Shown piece by piece: positions 1 to 5,969 of a stretch of 5,969 nt of DNA (its first letter is position 1; each line of letters starts with the position of its first letter). The DNA comes from Methylococcales bacterium (lineage in GTDB: Bacteria > Pseudomonadota > Gammaproteobacteria > Methylococcales > Methylomonadaceae). A program made the translations under genes and the position numbers. The DNA lies in contig JAGLBU010000138.1 of the NCBI GenBank assembly GCA_023146575.1, positions 1-5,969 of the forward strand, written 5' to 3'. The notes below the pieces were generated by a model. That model was not told where the DNA came from. It worked only from the letters and a program-made list of their open reading frames with translations, and did no database searches.

Positions 1-1650
1 CCGACACACATTCATTGCGATGATAATTTGCGTGGAAAATCACGCAGGCAATTAAGCGGTCGTGCCTTAGCCGATTTGATGAATGAAATGATGTTTACCA
101 CCAGCCATTATAAACAAACCTTGTTTTCCTGCCTGCTTGAAGCACGCACAATACATGGTGGAAATCATAAAATTGCCGAAGATTTAGACCGTATTCCCTT
201 ATCGTATAATGATTTAATTACCCAAGCCATCGCCCTTTCTAACACCCTAAAAACGCAAACACAACAAAATGAATATGTAGGCGTTTTTTTACCCAATTCA
301 TGTAAAACCTTATTAACCGTTTTTGCTCTACAAGTTAGCGCCCGTGTTCCTGCGATGCTCAATTATACAATGGGTTCATCGGGGATGGTTTCCGCCTGCC
401 AAACTGCTCAAATAAAAATCGTTTTAACCTCCAGACGTTTTATTGAATTAGGAAAGCTTGAAGACGAAGCGAACGCCTTAAGTGAATGTCTTACGTTATT
501 ATACTTAGAAGATTTAGCTGAAAAAATCACCCCCATTGATAAACTCAGTGCATTATTTAAGTCTCTCACGGCAACGCTTTGGTATCCTAAGCAAAAACAG
601 GACTCTAATGAAGCCGCCGTGGTGTTATTTACCTCAGGTTCAGAAGGCACACCCAAAGGGGTGGTGTTATCGCATCGCAATATTTTAGCCAATATCCATC
701 AAATAAAATCTCGAATCAGTTTTAATGCACAAGATACCGTACTTAATTTTTTACCCTTATTTCATTCATTTGGCTTTAGCGCTGGCACAATTTTACCGTT
801 AATGAATGGCATCAAAACTTTTTATTATCCAAGTCCATTGCATTACAGTATCGTTCCTGAAATAGCCTACGAGCAAAATGCCACTATTATGTTTGGCACT
901 AATACCTTTTTGGCCGCCTACGCTAAAAAAGCCCATCCGTATGATTTTCATAGTATGCGTTATGTGGTCGCAGGGGCTGAAAAGTTACAAACCAATACCC
1001 GTGAGGTATGGATGGAAAAATTTGGCATTCGTATTTTAGAAGGCTATGGCGCGACCGAAACCGCCCCTGTTATCTCAGTCAATACCCCCATTGATTGTAA
1101 AATTGGCACCGTTGGACGTTTTATGCCTGCCATAAATTATAAATTAGAGGCCATCAAGGGTATTGAAAATGGTGGGAAACTCCATGTGTCAGGCGTAAAT
1201 ATCATGAAGGGCTATTTATTAGCCGATAACCCTGGAATATTAATCCCACCGCATTCACTTTATGGGGATGGCTGGTATGACACGGGCGATATTGTCGAAG
1301 TCGATAACGAGGGCTATATCTTAATTAAAGGCCGCAGTAAGCGTTTTGCTAAAATTGGCGGTGAAATGGTATCACTAATGGTCGTGGAAGAATTAGCCTT
1401 AAAAGCATGGCCAGAGGCACAACACGCAGCGGTTAGCATACCAGACAGTAAAAAAGGTGAACAAATTTTATTGTTAACCACCCAAAAACAAGCCAGTACC
1501 CAAGCCCTGAAAAAAAATGGCGAGGGCTTGTCGGCGATTCATTTTCCAAAAAACCTGATTTTAATTGATAAACTACCCTTATTAGCCACAGGAAAAACCG
1601 ATTACCCACAAGCCTCTGCCATTGCCGCTAAAAAACTCAAAACCTCATAA
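1..1650 (+). CDS. aas: Aas, acyl-ACP synthetase (AMP-binding) part, 5'-truncated by the window
   Basis: C-terminal part of the bifunctional acyl-ACP synthetase / 2-acylglycerophosphoethanolamine acyltransferase, which activates fatty acids with ATP onto acyl carrier protein to re-acylate lysophospholipid at the inner membrane. The adenylate-forming motifs appear in order: phosphate loop TSGSEGTPKG (631-660), then FHSFGFSAG, YPSPLHY and VVAGAEKLQ, then EGYGATETAP (1039-1068), WYDTGDI (1273-1293), KGRSKRFAKIGGEMVS, and the C-terminal catalytic lysine in LATGKTD (codon 1594-1596). Strings such as PSPLHY, YVVAGAEKL and RFAKIGGEMVSL are typical of Aas rather than of generic fatty acyl-CoA ligases. 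The frame is open from base 1, and the residues before the first possible start (TTG at 28) still look like the Aas linker. I therefore infer that the gene begins upstream with a PlsC-type acyltransferase domain, and possibly an LplT-like transporter domain, neither visible here. Stop TAA at 1648-1650. No GC-rich terminator follows. Confidence 0.9.
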   Translation, partial: PTHIHCDDNLRGKSRRQLSGRALADLMNEMMFTTSHYKQTLFSCLLEARTIHGGNHKIAEDLDRIPLSYNDLITQAIALSNTLKTQTQQNEYVGVFLPNSCKTLLTVFALQVSARVPAMLNYTMGSSGMVSACQTAQIKIVLTSRRFIELGKLEDEANALSECLTLLYLEDLAEKITPIDKLSALFKSLTATLWYPKQKQDSNEAAVVLFTSGSEGTPKGVVLSHRNILANIHQIKSRISFNAQDTVLNFLPLFHSFGFSAGTILPLMNGIKTFYYPSPLHYSIVPEIAYEQNATIMFGTNTFLAAYAKKAHPYDFHSMRYVVAGAEKLQTNTREVWMEKFGIRILEGYGATETAPVISVNTPIDCKIGTVGRFMPAINYKLEAIKGIENGGKLHVSGVNIMKGYLLADNPGILIPPHSLYGDGWYDTGDIVEVDNEGYILIKGRSKRFAKIGGEMVSLMVVEELALKAWPEAQHAAVSIPDSKKGEQILLLTTQKQASTQALKKNGEGLSAIHFPKNLILIDKLPLLATGKTDYPQASAIAAKKLKTS

Positions 1651-1706
1651 TTAAGCTTAAGAACCCAACCCAGTGCAAACTTTTTAATGAAAAGTGATAA
1701 TATTAC

Positions 1707-1735
1707 TTGCTAATTAAATAATTATCTGTTAAAAA
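1707..1735 (+). promoter_or_regulatory. possible sigma-70-type promoter for dksA
   Basis: TTGCTA (1707-1712) and TAAAAA (1730-1735) are separated by 17 bases. Each matches four of six bases of the TTGACA and TATAAT consensus. GTGCGC follows at once, a GC-rich stretch where the discriminator would lie. That is the kind of element that makes promoters sensitive to ppGpp and DksA, and dksA is known to be autoregulated in E. coli. The surrounding sequence is very AT-rich, so chance matches are likely and other -10 choices exist (for example TAATAT at 1698-1703). The rest of the 1651-1769 gap holds only weak AT-rich inverted repeats. Confidence 0.3.
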
Positions 1736-1757
1736 GTGCGCAAATTTTAAATTGCTT

Positions 1758-1762
1758 AGGAG
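1758..1762 (+). promoter_or_regulatory. ribosome binding site of dksA
   Basis: AGGAG lies seven bases before ATG 1770. A second ATG at 1766 is in another frame and reaches a stop after six codons, so the site and the frame together fix the dksA start at 1770. It is the clearest Shine-Dalgarno site in the window. Confidence 0.8.
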
Positions 1763-1769
1763 CTAATGG

Positions 1770-2201
1770 ATGACCGAGTCTACTAAAAATGAAAGCCCTT
1801 TTGGTTTTATACCGTATGACGAGAAAAAAGGCGAAGAGTATATGAATGATGATCAACAAGGTCATTTTTTGAGCATACTCTCCAACTGGAAAAATGATTT
1901 ACGTGTTGAAGTAGATCGTACTGTGCATCACATGCAAGATGATGCCGCTAATTTTCCTGACCCTAATGATAGAGCCACACAGGAGTCTGAATTCAGCCTA
2001 GAACTGCGTACACGCGACAGAGAACGTAAGCTAATCAAAAAAATTGATGATGCGCTACAAAGCATTGAATCGGATGATTATGGCTATTGTGATTCGTGTG
2101 GGATTGAGATTGGCGTTCGCCGTCTTGAAGCGCGACCCACCGCAACCTTGTGTATTGATTGCAAAACCTTAGACGAAATACGCGAAAAACAAATGGGTTG
2201 A
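1770..2201 (+). CDS. dksA: RNA polymerase-binding transcription factor DksA
   Basis: DksA binds the secondary channel of RNA polymerase and, with ppGpp, represses rRNA and activates amino-acid promoters during the stringent response. The 143-residue product is close to the usual 140-151. An acidic N-terminal segment is followed by the coiled-coil hairpin (about residues 33-105). Its tip reads [11 protein letters not shown], with Asp64, Asp67 and Ala69 corresponding to the functional DxxDxA tip of E. coli DksA. The second helix contains [18 protein letters not shown]. The zinc finger has all four cysteines, Cys107, Cys110, Cys128 and Cys131 (CDSCG and CIDCK), so this is the classical zinc-bound form rather than a cysteine-poor paralogue. 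The C-terminal EIREKQM is also family-typical. The start is ATG with AGGAG upstream. The stop TGA (2199-2201) sits about 10 bases before the probable gluQ start, so the two genes are likely co-transcribed and perhaps translationally coupled. Confidence 0.97.
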   Translation: MTESTKNESPFGFIPYDEKKGEEYMNDDQQGHFLSILSNWKNDLRVEVDRTVHHMQDDAANFPDPNDRATQESEFSLELRTRDRERKLIKKIDDALQSIESDDYGYCDSCGIEIGVRRLEARPTATLCIDCKTLDEIREKQMG

Positions 2202-2211
2202 TCCAACTATC

Positions 2212-3090
2212 ATTCCCCCCTTATATCGAGGGCGTTTTGCGCCCTCCACGACAGGCCGCCTACATTTAGGCTCTTTATATACCGCTGTTGCCAGCTTTTT
2301 AGACGCACGCGCCCATCAAGGGCAATGGCTCGTACGAATAGATGATTTAGACACACCGCGTAATTGTGTTGGCGCGGTAGACGATATTTTAAAAACCCTT
2401 GAAGCATTTGGCTTACATTGGGATGAGACCCTTATCTACCAAAGCCAACAGCAACACCTCTACCAATCTGCGCTTGAGGAGCTTAGCCAAAAACAACAGC
2501 TTTATCCCTGTCGTTGTACGCGTAAAAACTTAAAAAGCCAGCCGATTTACCCACAGTTTTGCCGTCATAAAATACTTAACCCAACCGAAAAAATTGCTAT
2601 TCGTGTTAAAACTGCCTCTAAAATAGTTTATGTCCACGACCAATTACAAGGACAACTTTCCTGTAATATCACAACCGACTATGGTGATTTTATTATCAAA
2701 CGTAAAGACAATATCATCGCGTATCAACTCGCGGTGGTGGTGGACGATCATCAGCAAAATATTAATCATATTATTCGAGGTATTGATCTATTCGACTCCA
2801 CTCCTAAGCAATTATATTTACAACAATTATTAAGCTTTCCAACACCTCATTATGCCCATGTCCCTATTATTATAAATCAAACAGGGCATAAATTAAGTAA
2901 ACAAACCTTTGCAAAAGCCATTGAAAAACAGCAGCCTAAAAAAATACTCTTTCAGGTTTTATCGCTTCTAAAACAAAGCCCCCCTGCTGAATTACAAGAA
3001 GCCTCGGTGACGGAGATATTAACGTGGGGCATTACGCACTGGAACCTACAAGCGTTAACCAACCTTAAGACTATTTCCGATCCTTCTTAA
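2212..3090 (+). CDS. gluQ: glutamyl-Q tRNA(Asp) synthetase GluQRS, with no canonical start codon
   Basis: GluQRS is a shortened glutamyl-tRNA synthetase catalytic domain that attaches glutamate to queuosine at position 34 of tRNA(Asp). The intact frame gives about 292 residues, against roughly 298 in E. coli. Numbered from ATT 2212, [11 protein letters not shown] (5-15) and HLGS (18-21, the HIGH element) are followed by [12 protein letters not shown] zinc site is formed by Cys100, Cys102, Tyr113 and Cys117 (CRC, then IYPQFC). LAVVVDDH and IIRGIDL follow, then KLSK (227-230, the KMSKS element). No anticodon-binding domain follows, as expected for GluQRS. The frame is open back to a stop at 2170-2172, but has no ATG, GTG or TTG before GTG 2734, which lies after most of the active site. 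I chose ATT 2212 because it puts the usual few residues before YRGRF; ATC 2209 is equally possible. A TTG at 2198 would serve only if the C6 run gained one base. The family call is firm; the start is uncertain. PSTTG replaces the usual PSPTG or PSPSG. Confidence 0.85.
   Translation: MPPLYRGRFAPSTTGRLHLGSLYTAVASFLDARAHQGQWLVRIDDLDTPRNCVGAVDDILKTLEAFGLHWDETLIYQSQQQHLYQSALEELSQKQQLYPCRCTRKNLKSQPIYPQFCRHKILNPTEKIAIRVKTASKIVYVHDQLQGQLSCNITTDYGDFIIKRKDNIIAYQLAVVVDDHQQNINHIIRGIDLFDSTPKQLYLQQLLSFPTPHYAHVPIIINQTGHKLSKQTFAKAIEKQQPKKILFQVLSLLKQSPPAELQEASVTEILTWGITHWNLQALTNLKTISDPS
2228..2246 (+). other. GC-rich stem-loop at the start of gluQ
   Basis: GAGGGCG (2228-2234) and CGCCCTC (2240-2246) form a perfect seven-base-pair stem with a TTTTG loop, covering the codons for the conserved RGRFAPS stretch. 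No T-run follows on either strand, so it does not look like a simple intrinsic terminator. A smaller hairpin, GCCTA-CATT-TAGGC (2258-2271), follows and is trailed by TCTTTATAT. Together they could lower gluQ translation or cause pausing after dksA. In Shigella a terminator between dksA and gluQ is reported to limit gluQ expression. Coding constraint on this motif may explain the stem instead. Confidence 0.4.
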
Positions 3091-4687
3091 GCATTTCAGG
3101 GCTTACACACGTATTTTTAGCCTTCAAATCCTCAATTTTTTCAGGATAATCTTGAGTATAATGCAAGCCTCGGCTTTCTTTCCGTTGTTGCGCACAACGT
3201 ACAATTAATTCTGCCACAATCACTAAATTTCGTAATTCTAATAAATCACTACTGACTTTAAAATGCGAATAATATTCATCAATTTCATCTTTTAATAATT
3301 CAATCCGCCGCATGGCACGATTTAAACGCTTATCGGTACGTACAATCCCCACGTAATCCCACATAAAACGTCGTAATTCATCCCAATTATGCGAAATCAC
3401 CACTTCCTCATCAGAATCTGTCACTTGCGACTCATCCCATTTTGGAATAGCTAAATTAAGGCGCGGTAAATGCGGCAATGTTTTTAAAATATCAATTGAG
3501 GCACGATCGGCAAACACCAAACATTCTAATAAAGAGTTACTCGCCATACGATTTGCGCCATGAAGCCCCGTACACGCCACTTCCCCTATCGCATATAATC
3601 GTGGAATATTGGTGCGCGCATAATCATCACTGACCACCCCTCCACAGGTATAATGTGCCGCAGGCACCACAGGAATAGGGTGTTTCGTAATATCAATATC
3701 CAACGTTAAACATTGCTCATAAATCGTTGGAAAATGCTGTTTGATGAAATCAGCCGATTTATGACTAATATCCAAATAAACACATTCAACCCCATGCGTT
3801 TTCATTTCATTGTCAATGGCTCTGGCGACAATATCACGCGGCGCTAATTCAGCACGTTCATCATAATGCTGCATAAAACGCTTCCCTTGTGCATCAACTA
3901 AATACGCACCCTCGCCCCTGACTGCCTCACTGATTAAAAATGAATGCGCTTTAGGATGATACAAACAGGTTGGATGAAATTGCATAAATTCCATGTTGCT
4001 AATATGACAGCCTGCTCGCCATGCCAAAGCAATACCATCACCCGTTGAAATATGCGGATTGGTTGAATAAAGATAGACCTTACTCGCTCCCCCCGTTGCC
4101 AACACCACCACGCGGGCTGCCATTGATTTTACTTGCTGATTTTTGGTGTCTAAAACATACGCTCCAACCACCGTTTTATCCAACGCAGGGTCTAATTTAT
4201 CCGCCGTGATTAAATCAATAACATTATGATTTTCAAGTATTTTTATATTTTTATGTTCTTTGGCGCGCTCAATTAACGCTAATGACATCGCTTTACCTGT
4301 CGCATCAGTTGCATGAACAATTCGCCGATGAGAATGACCGCCTTCACGATTTAAATGCAACTGTCCTGAGATTTCTTTGGTAAAATCAACCCCTTGTTTT
4401 CGCAACCAATCAATACTTTGCCTACCTTGCGACACCGTTAAACGCACAATATCCTCACTACACAAACCCGCCCCTGCATTGAGGGTGTCTTTGATATGAG
4501 AATCGAGTGAGTCGGTTTTATCTAACACCGCAGAAATACCCCCTTGTGCAAAAAAAGTGCTGCCTGAGGTTAAGTGAAATTTTGACAATACCCCAACGCG
4601 AACATTATCGGCTAATTTAAGCGCAAGGGTTAAACCTGCGGCACCTGTTCCTATAATAAGAACATCAAAAGTATCAGAATGAGACAT
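3071..4687 (-). CDS. nadB: L-aspartate oxidase NadB
   Basis: NadB is a cytoplasmic FAD enzyme that oxidises L-aspartate to iminoaspartate, using oxygen or fumarate, for quinolinate synthase NadA in de novo NAD synthesis. The product is 538 residues (E. coli 540). The FAD-binding glycine motif [10 protein letters not shown] is at residues 11-20, with [10 protein letters not shown] at 41-50 and the second FAD segment ATGGASKVY near 197-205. FMQFHPT holds His238, [10 protein letters not shown] holds Arg284, HYTCGG holds His345, and [13 protein letters not shown] holds Arg380. These correspond to E. coli His244, Arg290, His351 and Arg386 with a constant offset of six, so the active site looks complete. 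The helical C-terminal domain (about 430-520) is also present. [13 protein letters not shown], together with the length, favours NadB over succinate dehydrogenase or fumarate reductase subunits. ATG start with a weak AGAG (4693-4696) on the minus strand. The gene is divergent from rpoE, and its last 20 bases overlap gluQ tail to tail. Confidence 0.97.
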   Translation of the reverse strand: MSHSDTFDVLIIGTGAAGLTLALKLADNVRVGVLSKFHLTSGSTFFAQGGISAVLDKTDSLDSHIKDTLNAGAGLCSEDIVRLTVSQGRQSIDWLRKQGVDFTKEISGQLHLNREGGHSHRRIVHATDATGKAMSLALIERAKEHKNIKILENHNVIDLITADKLDPALDKTVVGAYVLDTKNQQVKSMAARVVVLATGGASKVYLYSTNPHISTGDGIALAWRAGCHISNMEFMQFHPTCLYHPKAHSFLISEAVRGEGAYLVDAQGKRFMQHYDERAELAPRDIVARAIDNEMKTHGVECVYLDISHKSADFIKQHFPTIYEQCLTLDIDITKHPIPVVPAAHYTCGGVVSDDYARTNIPRLYAIGEVACTGLHGANRMASNSLLECLVFADRASIDILKTLPHLPRLNLAIPKWDESQVTDSDEEVVISHNWDELRRFMWDYVGIVRTDKRLNRAMRRIELLKDEIDEYYSHFKVSSDLLELRNLVIVAELIVRCAQQRKESRGLHYTQDYPEKIEDLKAKNTCVSPEMLKKDRK

Positions 4688-4740
4688 AATTACTCTACAA
4701 ACAGTTAAAGTTAGGGTGGCTTAATTGGTATTCTTTAGAG

Positions 4741-4768
4741 ATAATAGCGTTTTTTAAGGTGATAGCAA
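4741..4768 (-). promoter_or_regulatory. likely sigma-70-type promoter for nadB
   Basis: On the minus strand, TTGCTA (4768-4763) and TATTAT (4746-4741) are separated by 16 bases. They match four of six and five of six consensus bases. Transcription would start near 4734, giving a leader of about 47 bases before the nadB ATG. No NadR or NrtR operator was recognised, but I could not search systematically. The site lies just downstream, in the nadB direction, of the sigma-E promoter that reads the other way, so the two promoters sit back to back without overlapping. Confidence 0.45.
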
Positions 4769-4779
4769 TTATTTTCATA

Positions 4780-4806
4780 GAACTTACGCCATTTAGATAT
4801 GTCTAT
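4780..4806 (+). promoter_or_regulatory. sigma-E-type promoter of rpoE (autoregulation)
   Basis: The -35 element GAACTT (4780-4785) and the -10 element TCTAT (4802-4806, preceded by G) are 16 bases apart. This is the GGAACTT...GTCTAA pattern recognised by sigma-E, with the same 16-base spacing as I recall for the E. coli rpoE promoter. The mismatches are an A for the first G of the -35 and a T for the last A of the -10. Transcription would start near 4811-4813, leaving about 15 bases before the GTG start. The natural reading is that sigma-E drives its own operon. The prediction comes from the motif alone. Confidence 0.7.
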
Positions 4807-4826
4807 CCTAATAGTAAAATCAACGT

Positions 4827-5420
4827 GTGAATAGTCAACTTAACAACAAACAACTGGATCAAGCGCTAGTGGCAAAGGTTTTACGCGGCGATAAATCAGC
4901 GTATGACTTATTGGTTATAAAATATCAGCATCGCGTCATTCAATTGGTGAATCGCTATATAAAAGACCCGAGTGAAGCGCAAGATGTCGCTCAAGAAACC
5001 TTTATCAAAGCCTATAAAGCCTTGCCGCGCTTTAGAGGTGACAGTGCCTTTTATACATGGCTGTATCGAATTGCCATTAACACCGCTAAAAATTATTTAT
5101 TATCACGTTCACGCCGCCATAGTGAGTATCAAGTCGATATTCAAGAAGCGGAACAAGTGGAAAACTGCGCACAACTACAAGGAATGGATACCCCTGAATA
5201 CTTACTGATGAAGGATGATATTGTCCATTCCATTGAGCGTGTCATTGAAAATCTCCCTGAAGAAATGCGCACCGCCATTAGCTTACGGGAATTTGAAGGG
5301 ATGAACTATGAAGAAATTGCACAAACGATGAAATGCCCTGTTGGCACCATACGCTCGCGTATTTTTAGAGCGCGTGAGGCGATTGATAAAATATTAACCC
5401 CATTACTGGATAAAAGGTAA
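4827..5420 (+). CDS. rpoE: RNA polymerase sigma-E factor RpoE (AlgU/AlgT type)
   Basis: Extracytoplasmic-function sigma factor that directs RNA polymerase to envelope-stress promoters after release from RseA. The product is 197 residues (E. coli 191). Region 2 covers about residues 25-93: the polymerase-binding part includes DVAQETFIKAYKAL, and the promoter -10-reading part includes FRGDSAFYTWLYRIAINTAK, nearly identical to the E. coli protein. A variable linker (about 95-135) leads to region 4 (about 138-187), with helix-turn-helix MNYEEIAQTMKCPVGTIRSR for the -35 element. The start is GTG 4827. It gives an N-terminus only about three residues longer than E. coli RpoE, and a GTG two bases earlier runs straight into TGA. 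No clear Shine-Dalgarno site lies within the short predicted leader (atagtaaaatcaac), so initiation may be weak. It is first in an operon with rseA, six bases between the two genes. Confidence 0.96.
   Translation: MNSQLNNKQLDQALVAKVLRGDKSAYDLLVIKYQHRVIQLVNRYIKDPSEAQDVAQETFIKAYKALPRFRGDSAFYTWLYRIAINTAKNYLLSRSRRHSEYQVDIQEAEQVENCAQLQGMDTPEYLLMKDDIVHSIERVIENLPEEMRTAISLREFEGMNYEEIAQTMKCPVGTIRSRIFRAREAIDKILTPLLDKR
5413..5418 (+). promoter_or_regulatory. ribosome binding site of rseA, overlapping the rpoE stop
   Basis: AAAGGT overlaps the first base of the rpoE stop codon TAA (5418-5420) and sits eight bases before ATG 5427. A TTG directly before that ATG (5424) is also in frame, but the ATG is the better start by codon and spacing. 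The arrangement suggests that sigma factor and anti-sigma factor are translationally coupled. Confidence 0.6.
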
Positions 5421-5426
5421 ACTTTG

Positions 5427-5948
5427 ATGGATGAACATTTAAACCAAAAAATTTCCTGTTTAATTGACGACGAATTAAAAAATAATGAAGCGCTTGCGCT
5501 GTTAAAAAAAATTCAATTAGACTCAAATTTAAGTCAAACCCTAAACCGCTATCAAATAGCCCGTTACGCTTTATCATCTCAACAATACCTACCGATGTCC
5601 CCCGATTTTTTGAAAGGCGTTCAAACAGGTATTTCTGATGAACCTAACTATCTTTTACCTACCTACCAAAAACCACACCCTAAAATAATAGCACTCGCCG
5701 CCTGCGCTGCTATGGTGACGGTGATCGCATTCGGAATGCTTTATTATCAAAACCCTAAGATGAATACCATGTCAGCGCCCAGCCTTTCATCCATGAAAAA
5801 ATCGACGCCTATAAATCACAAAGAACAAACACCAGCCCAAACAAAACGCTTAAATAATTATATTCAAGCACATAACAACAGTCTTTATACCAATGGCGTA
5901 GTCACAGCTACCCCTTATATACAAACGGCGAGTTATCAAAAAAAATAA
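5427..5948 (+). CDS. rseA: sigma-E anti-sigma factor RseA (MucA type)
   Basis: Single-pass inner-membrane protein that holds sigma-E inactive. In E. coli it is cut by DegS and then RseP on envelope stress. The product is 173 residues, shorter than E. coli RseA (216). Residues 1-70 fit the cytoplasmic sigma-binding domain, opening NQKISCLIDDELKNNEA as in RseA/MucA (the xxISxLxDgEL pattern), with RYQIARYAL at 41-49. One hydrophobic segment, IIALAACAAMVTVIAFGMLYY (residues 87-107, written here in part only as a guide: IIALAACAAM then VTVIAFGMLY), follows Lys86, which suits an N-in, C-out topology. The remaining 66 residues form a polar periplasmic tail rich in Ser, Thr, Asn, Gln and Lys. Overall similarity to known RseA is low, as is usual for this family. 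The call rests on the N-terminal pattern, the membrane segment and the position directly after rpoE. I cannot place the DegS site. Confidence 0.88.
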   Translation: MDEHLNQKISCLIDDELKNNEALALLKKIQLDSNLSQTLNRYQIARYALSSQQYLPMSPDFLKGVQTGISDEPNYLLPTYQKPHPKIIALAACAAMVTVIAFGMLYYQNPKMNTMSAPSLSSMKKSTPINHKEQTPAQTKRLNNYIQAHNNSLYTNGVVTATPYIQTASYQKK

Positions 5949-5949
5949 C

Positions 5950-5969
5950 GTGTTTAAAATCTTTATTTT
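5950..5969 (+). CDS. probable start of rseB, cut off by the window end
   Basis: A GTG one base after the rseA stop opens the frame V-F-K-I-F-I, a lysine followed by hydrophobic residues as at the start of a secretion signal. In sigma-E operons rseA is usually followed by rseB/mucB, a periplasmic protein that binds the RseA tail. Only six whole codons are visible and no Shine-Dalgarno site precedes the GTG, so both the start and the identity rest mainly on gene order. Confidence 0.35.

Noticed and set aside
28..30. TTG 28 as the start of the aas reading frame
   Set aside because: The frame is open to base 1, no ribosome binding site precedes it, and a synthetase-only Aas starting inside the linker would be unusual. 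Left-edge truncation is the simpler explanation.
1679..1695. Inverted repeat ACTTTT-TAATG-AAAAGT after aas as a terminator
   Set aside because: The six-base stem is almost all A-T pairs and has no T-run after it, so it is too weak to support a terminator call. The TTAAGCTTAA palindrome at 1651-1660 was rejected for the same reason.
2210..2407. Minus-strand open frame over the start of gluQ
   Set aside because: It lies opposite a well-conserved enzyme frame, resembles no known protein, and has no supporting start context.
2734..3090. A separate 118-codon gene starting at GTG 2734
   Set aside because: The same frame continues upstream without a stop and encodes the rest of GluQRS, including the HIGH element and zinc site. 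This is the C-terminal part of gluQ, not a gene.
4021..4209. Plus-strand open frame inside nadB
   Set aside because: It is antisense to the conserved FAD-binding part of nadB and has a proline-rich composition expected from the complement of those codons.
5938..5945. A8 run at the end of rseA as a slippage site fusing RseA to RseB
   Set aside because: Loss of one A would bring rseA into the frame of the presumed rseB, but that would bury the RseB signal peptide inside a fusion, which makes little biological sense. A-runs are common in this AT-rich sequence.
1..5969. Mobile elements, CRISPR arrays, tRNA or rRNA genes, or a hidden accessory system
   Set aside because: I saw no direct repeat arrays, transposase motifs, terminal inverted repeats or tRNA-like folds. 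Nearly all of the window is taken up by conserved core genes, and the largest gaps (119 and 139 bases) are explained by promoters.

Overview
The window is a compact, AT-rich chromosomal segment from a gammaproteobacterium. Every gene in it is a conserved housekeeping or stress-response gene. Two arrangements support the assignment: nadB divergent from rpoE-rseA (as in Escherichia coli and Pseudomonas), and dksA followed directly by gluQ (the common gammaproteobacterial pair). The proteins resemble the E. coli ones from memory but are clearly diverged. A low-GC lineage such as a methanotroph or sulfur oxidiser is possible, but the sequence does not settle genus or family. I see no mobile element, tRNA, rRNA, CRISPR array or phage gene.

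Layout. Positions 1-1650 (+) hold the C-terminal, AMP-forming acyl-ACP synthetase part of Aas, cut off at the window's left edge. A 119-base gap carries a possible dksA promoter and a clear ribosome binding site. dksA lies at 1770-2201 (+). A complete gluQ (glutamyl-Q tRNA(Asp) synthetase) reading frame follows at about 2212-3090 (+). It has no ATG, GTG or TTG start at its expected beginning, so an ordinary gene finder would miss its first two thirds. nadB (L-aspartate oxidase) is on the minus strand at 3071-4687 and overlaps the end of gluQ by 20 bases, tail to tail. A 139-base divergent region holds a likely sigma-70-type promoter for nadB and a strong match to a sigma-E promoter for rpoE. 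rpoE (4827-5420, GTG start) and rseA (5427-5948) form the start of the sigma-E operon, and the last 20 bases look like the start of rseB.

How the genes relate. rpoE, rseA and the presumed rseB form the envelope-stress circuit: sigma-E, its inner-membrane anti-sigma factor, and the periplasmic sensor. The promoter in front of rpoE is of the type sigma-E itself reads, so the operon is probably autoregulated. dksA (with ppGpp, control of RNA polymerase) and gluQ (tRNA wobble-base modification) are probably co-transcribed, joining growth control to translation. aas recycles lysophospholipid, and nadB makes iminoaspartate for NAD synthesis.

The most unusual observation is the start of gluQ. The frame is intact and every catalytic and zinc-site motif is present, but initiation would need ATT or ATC. 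Alternatively, a TTG that overlaps the dksA stop codon would work if the C6 run at 2215-2220 were one base longer. That points to a rare start codon, a slippage-controlled gene, or a one-base error in the sequence. I found no clearly undescribed system here.
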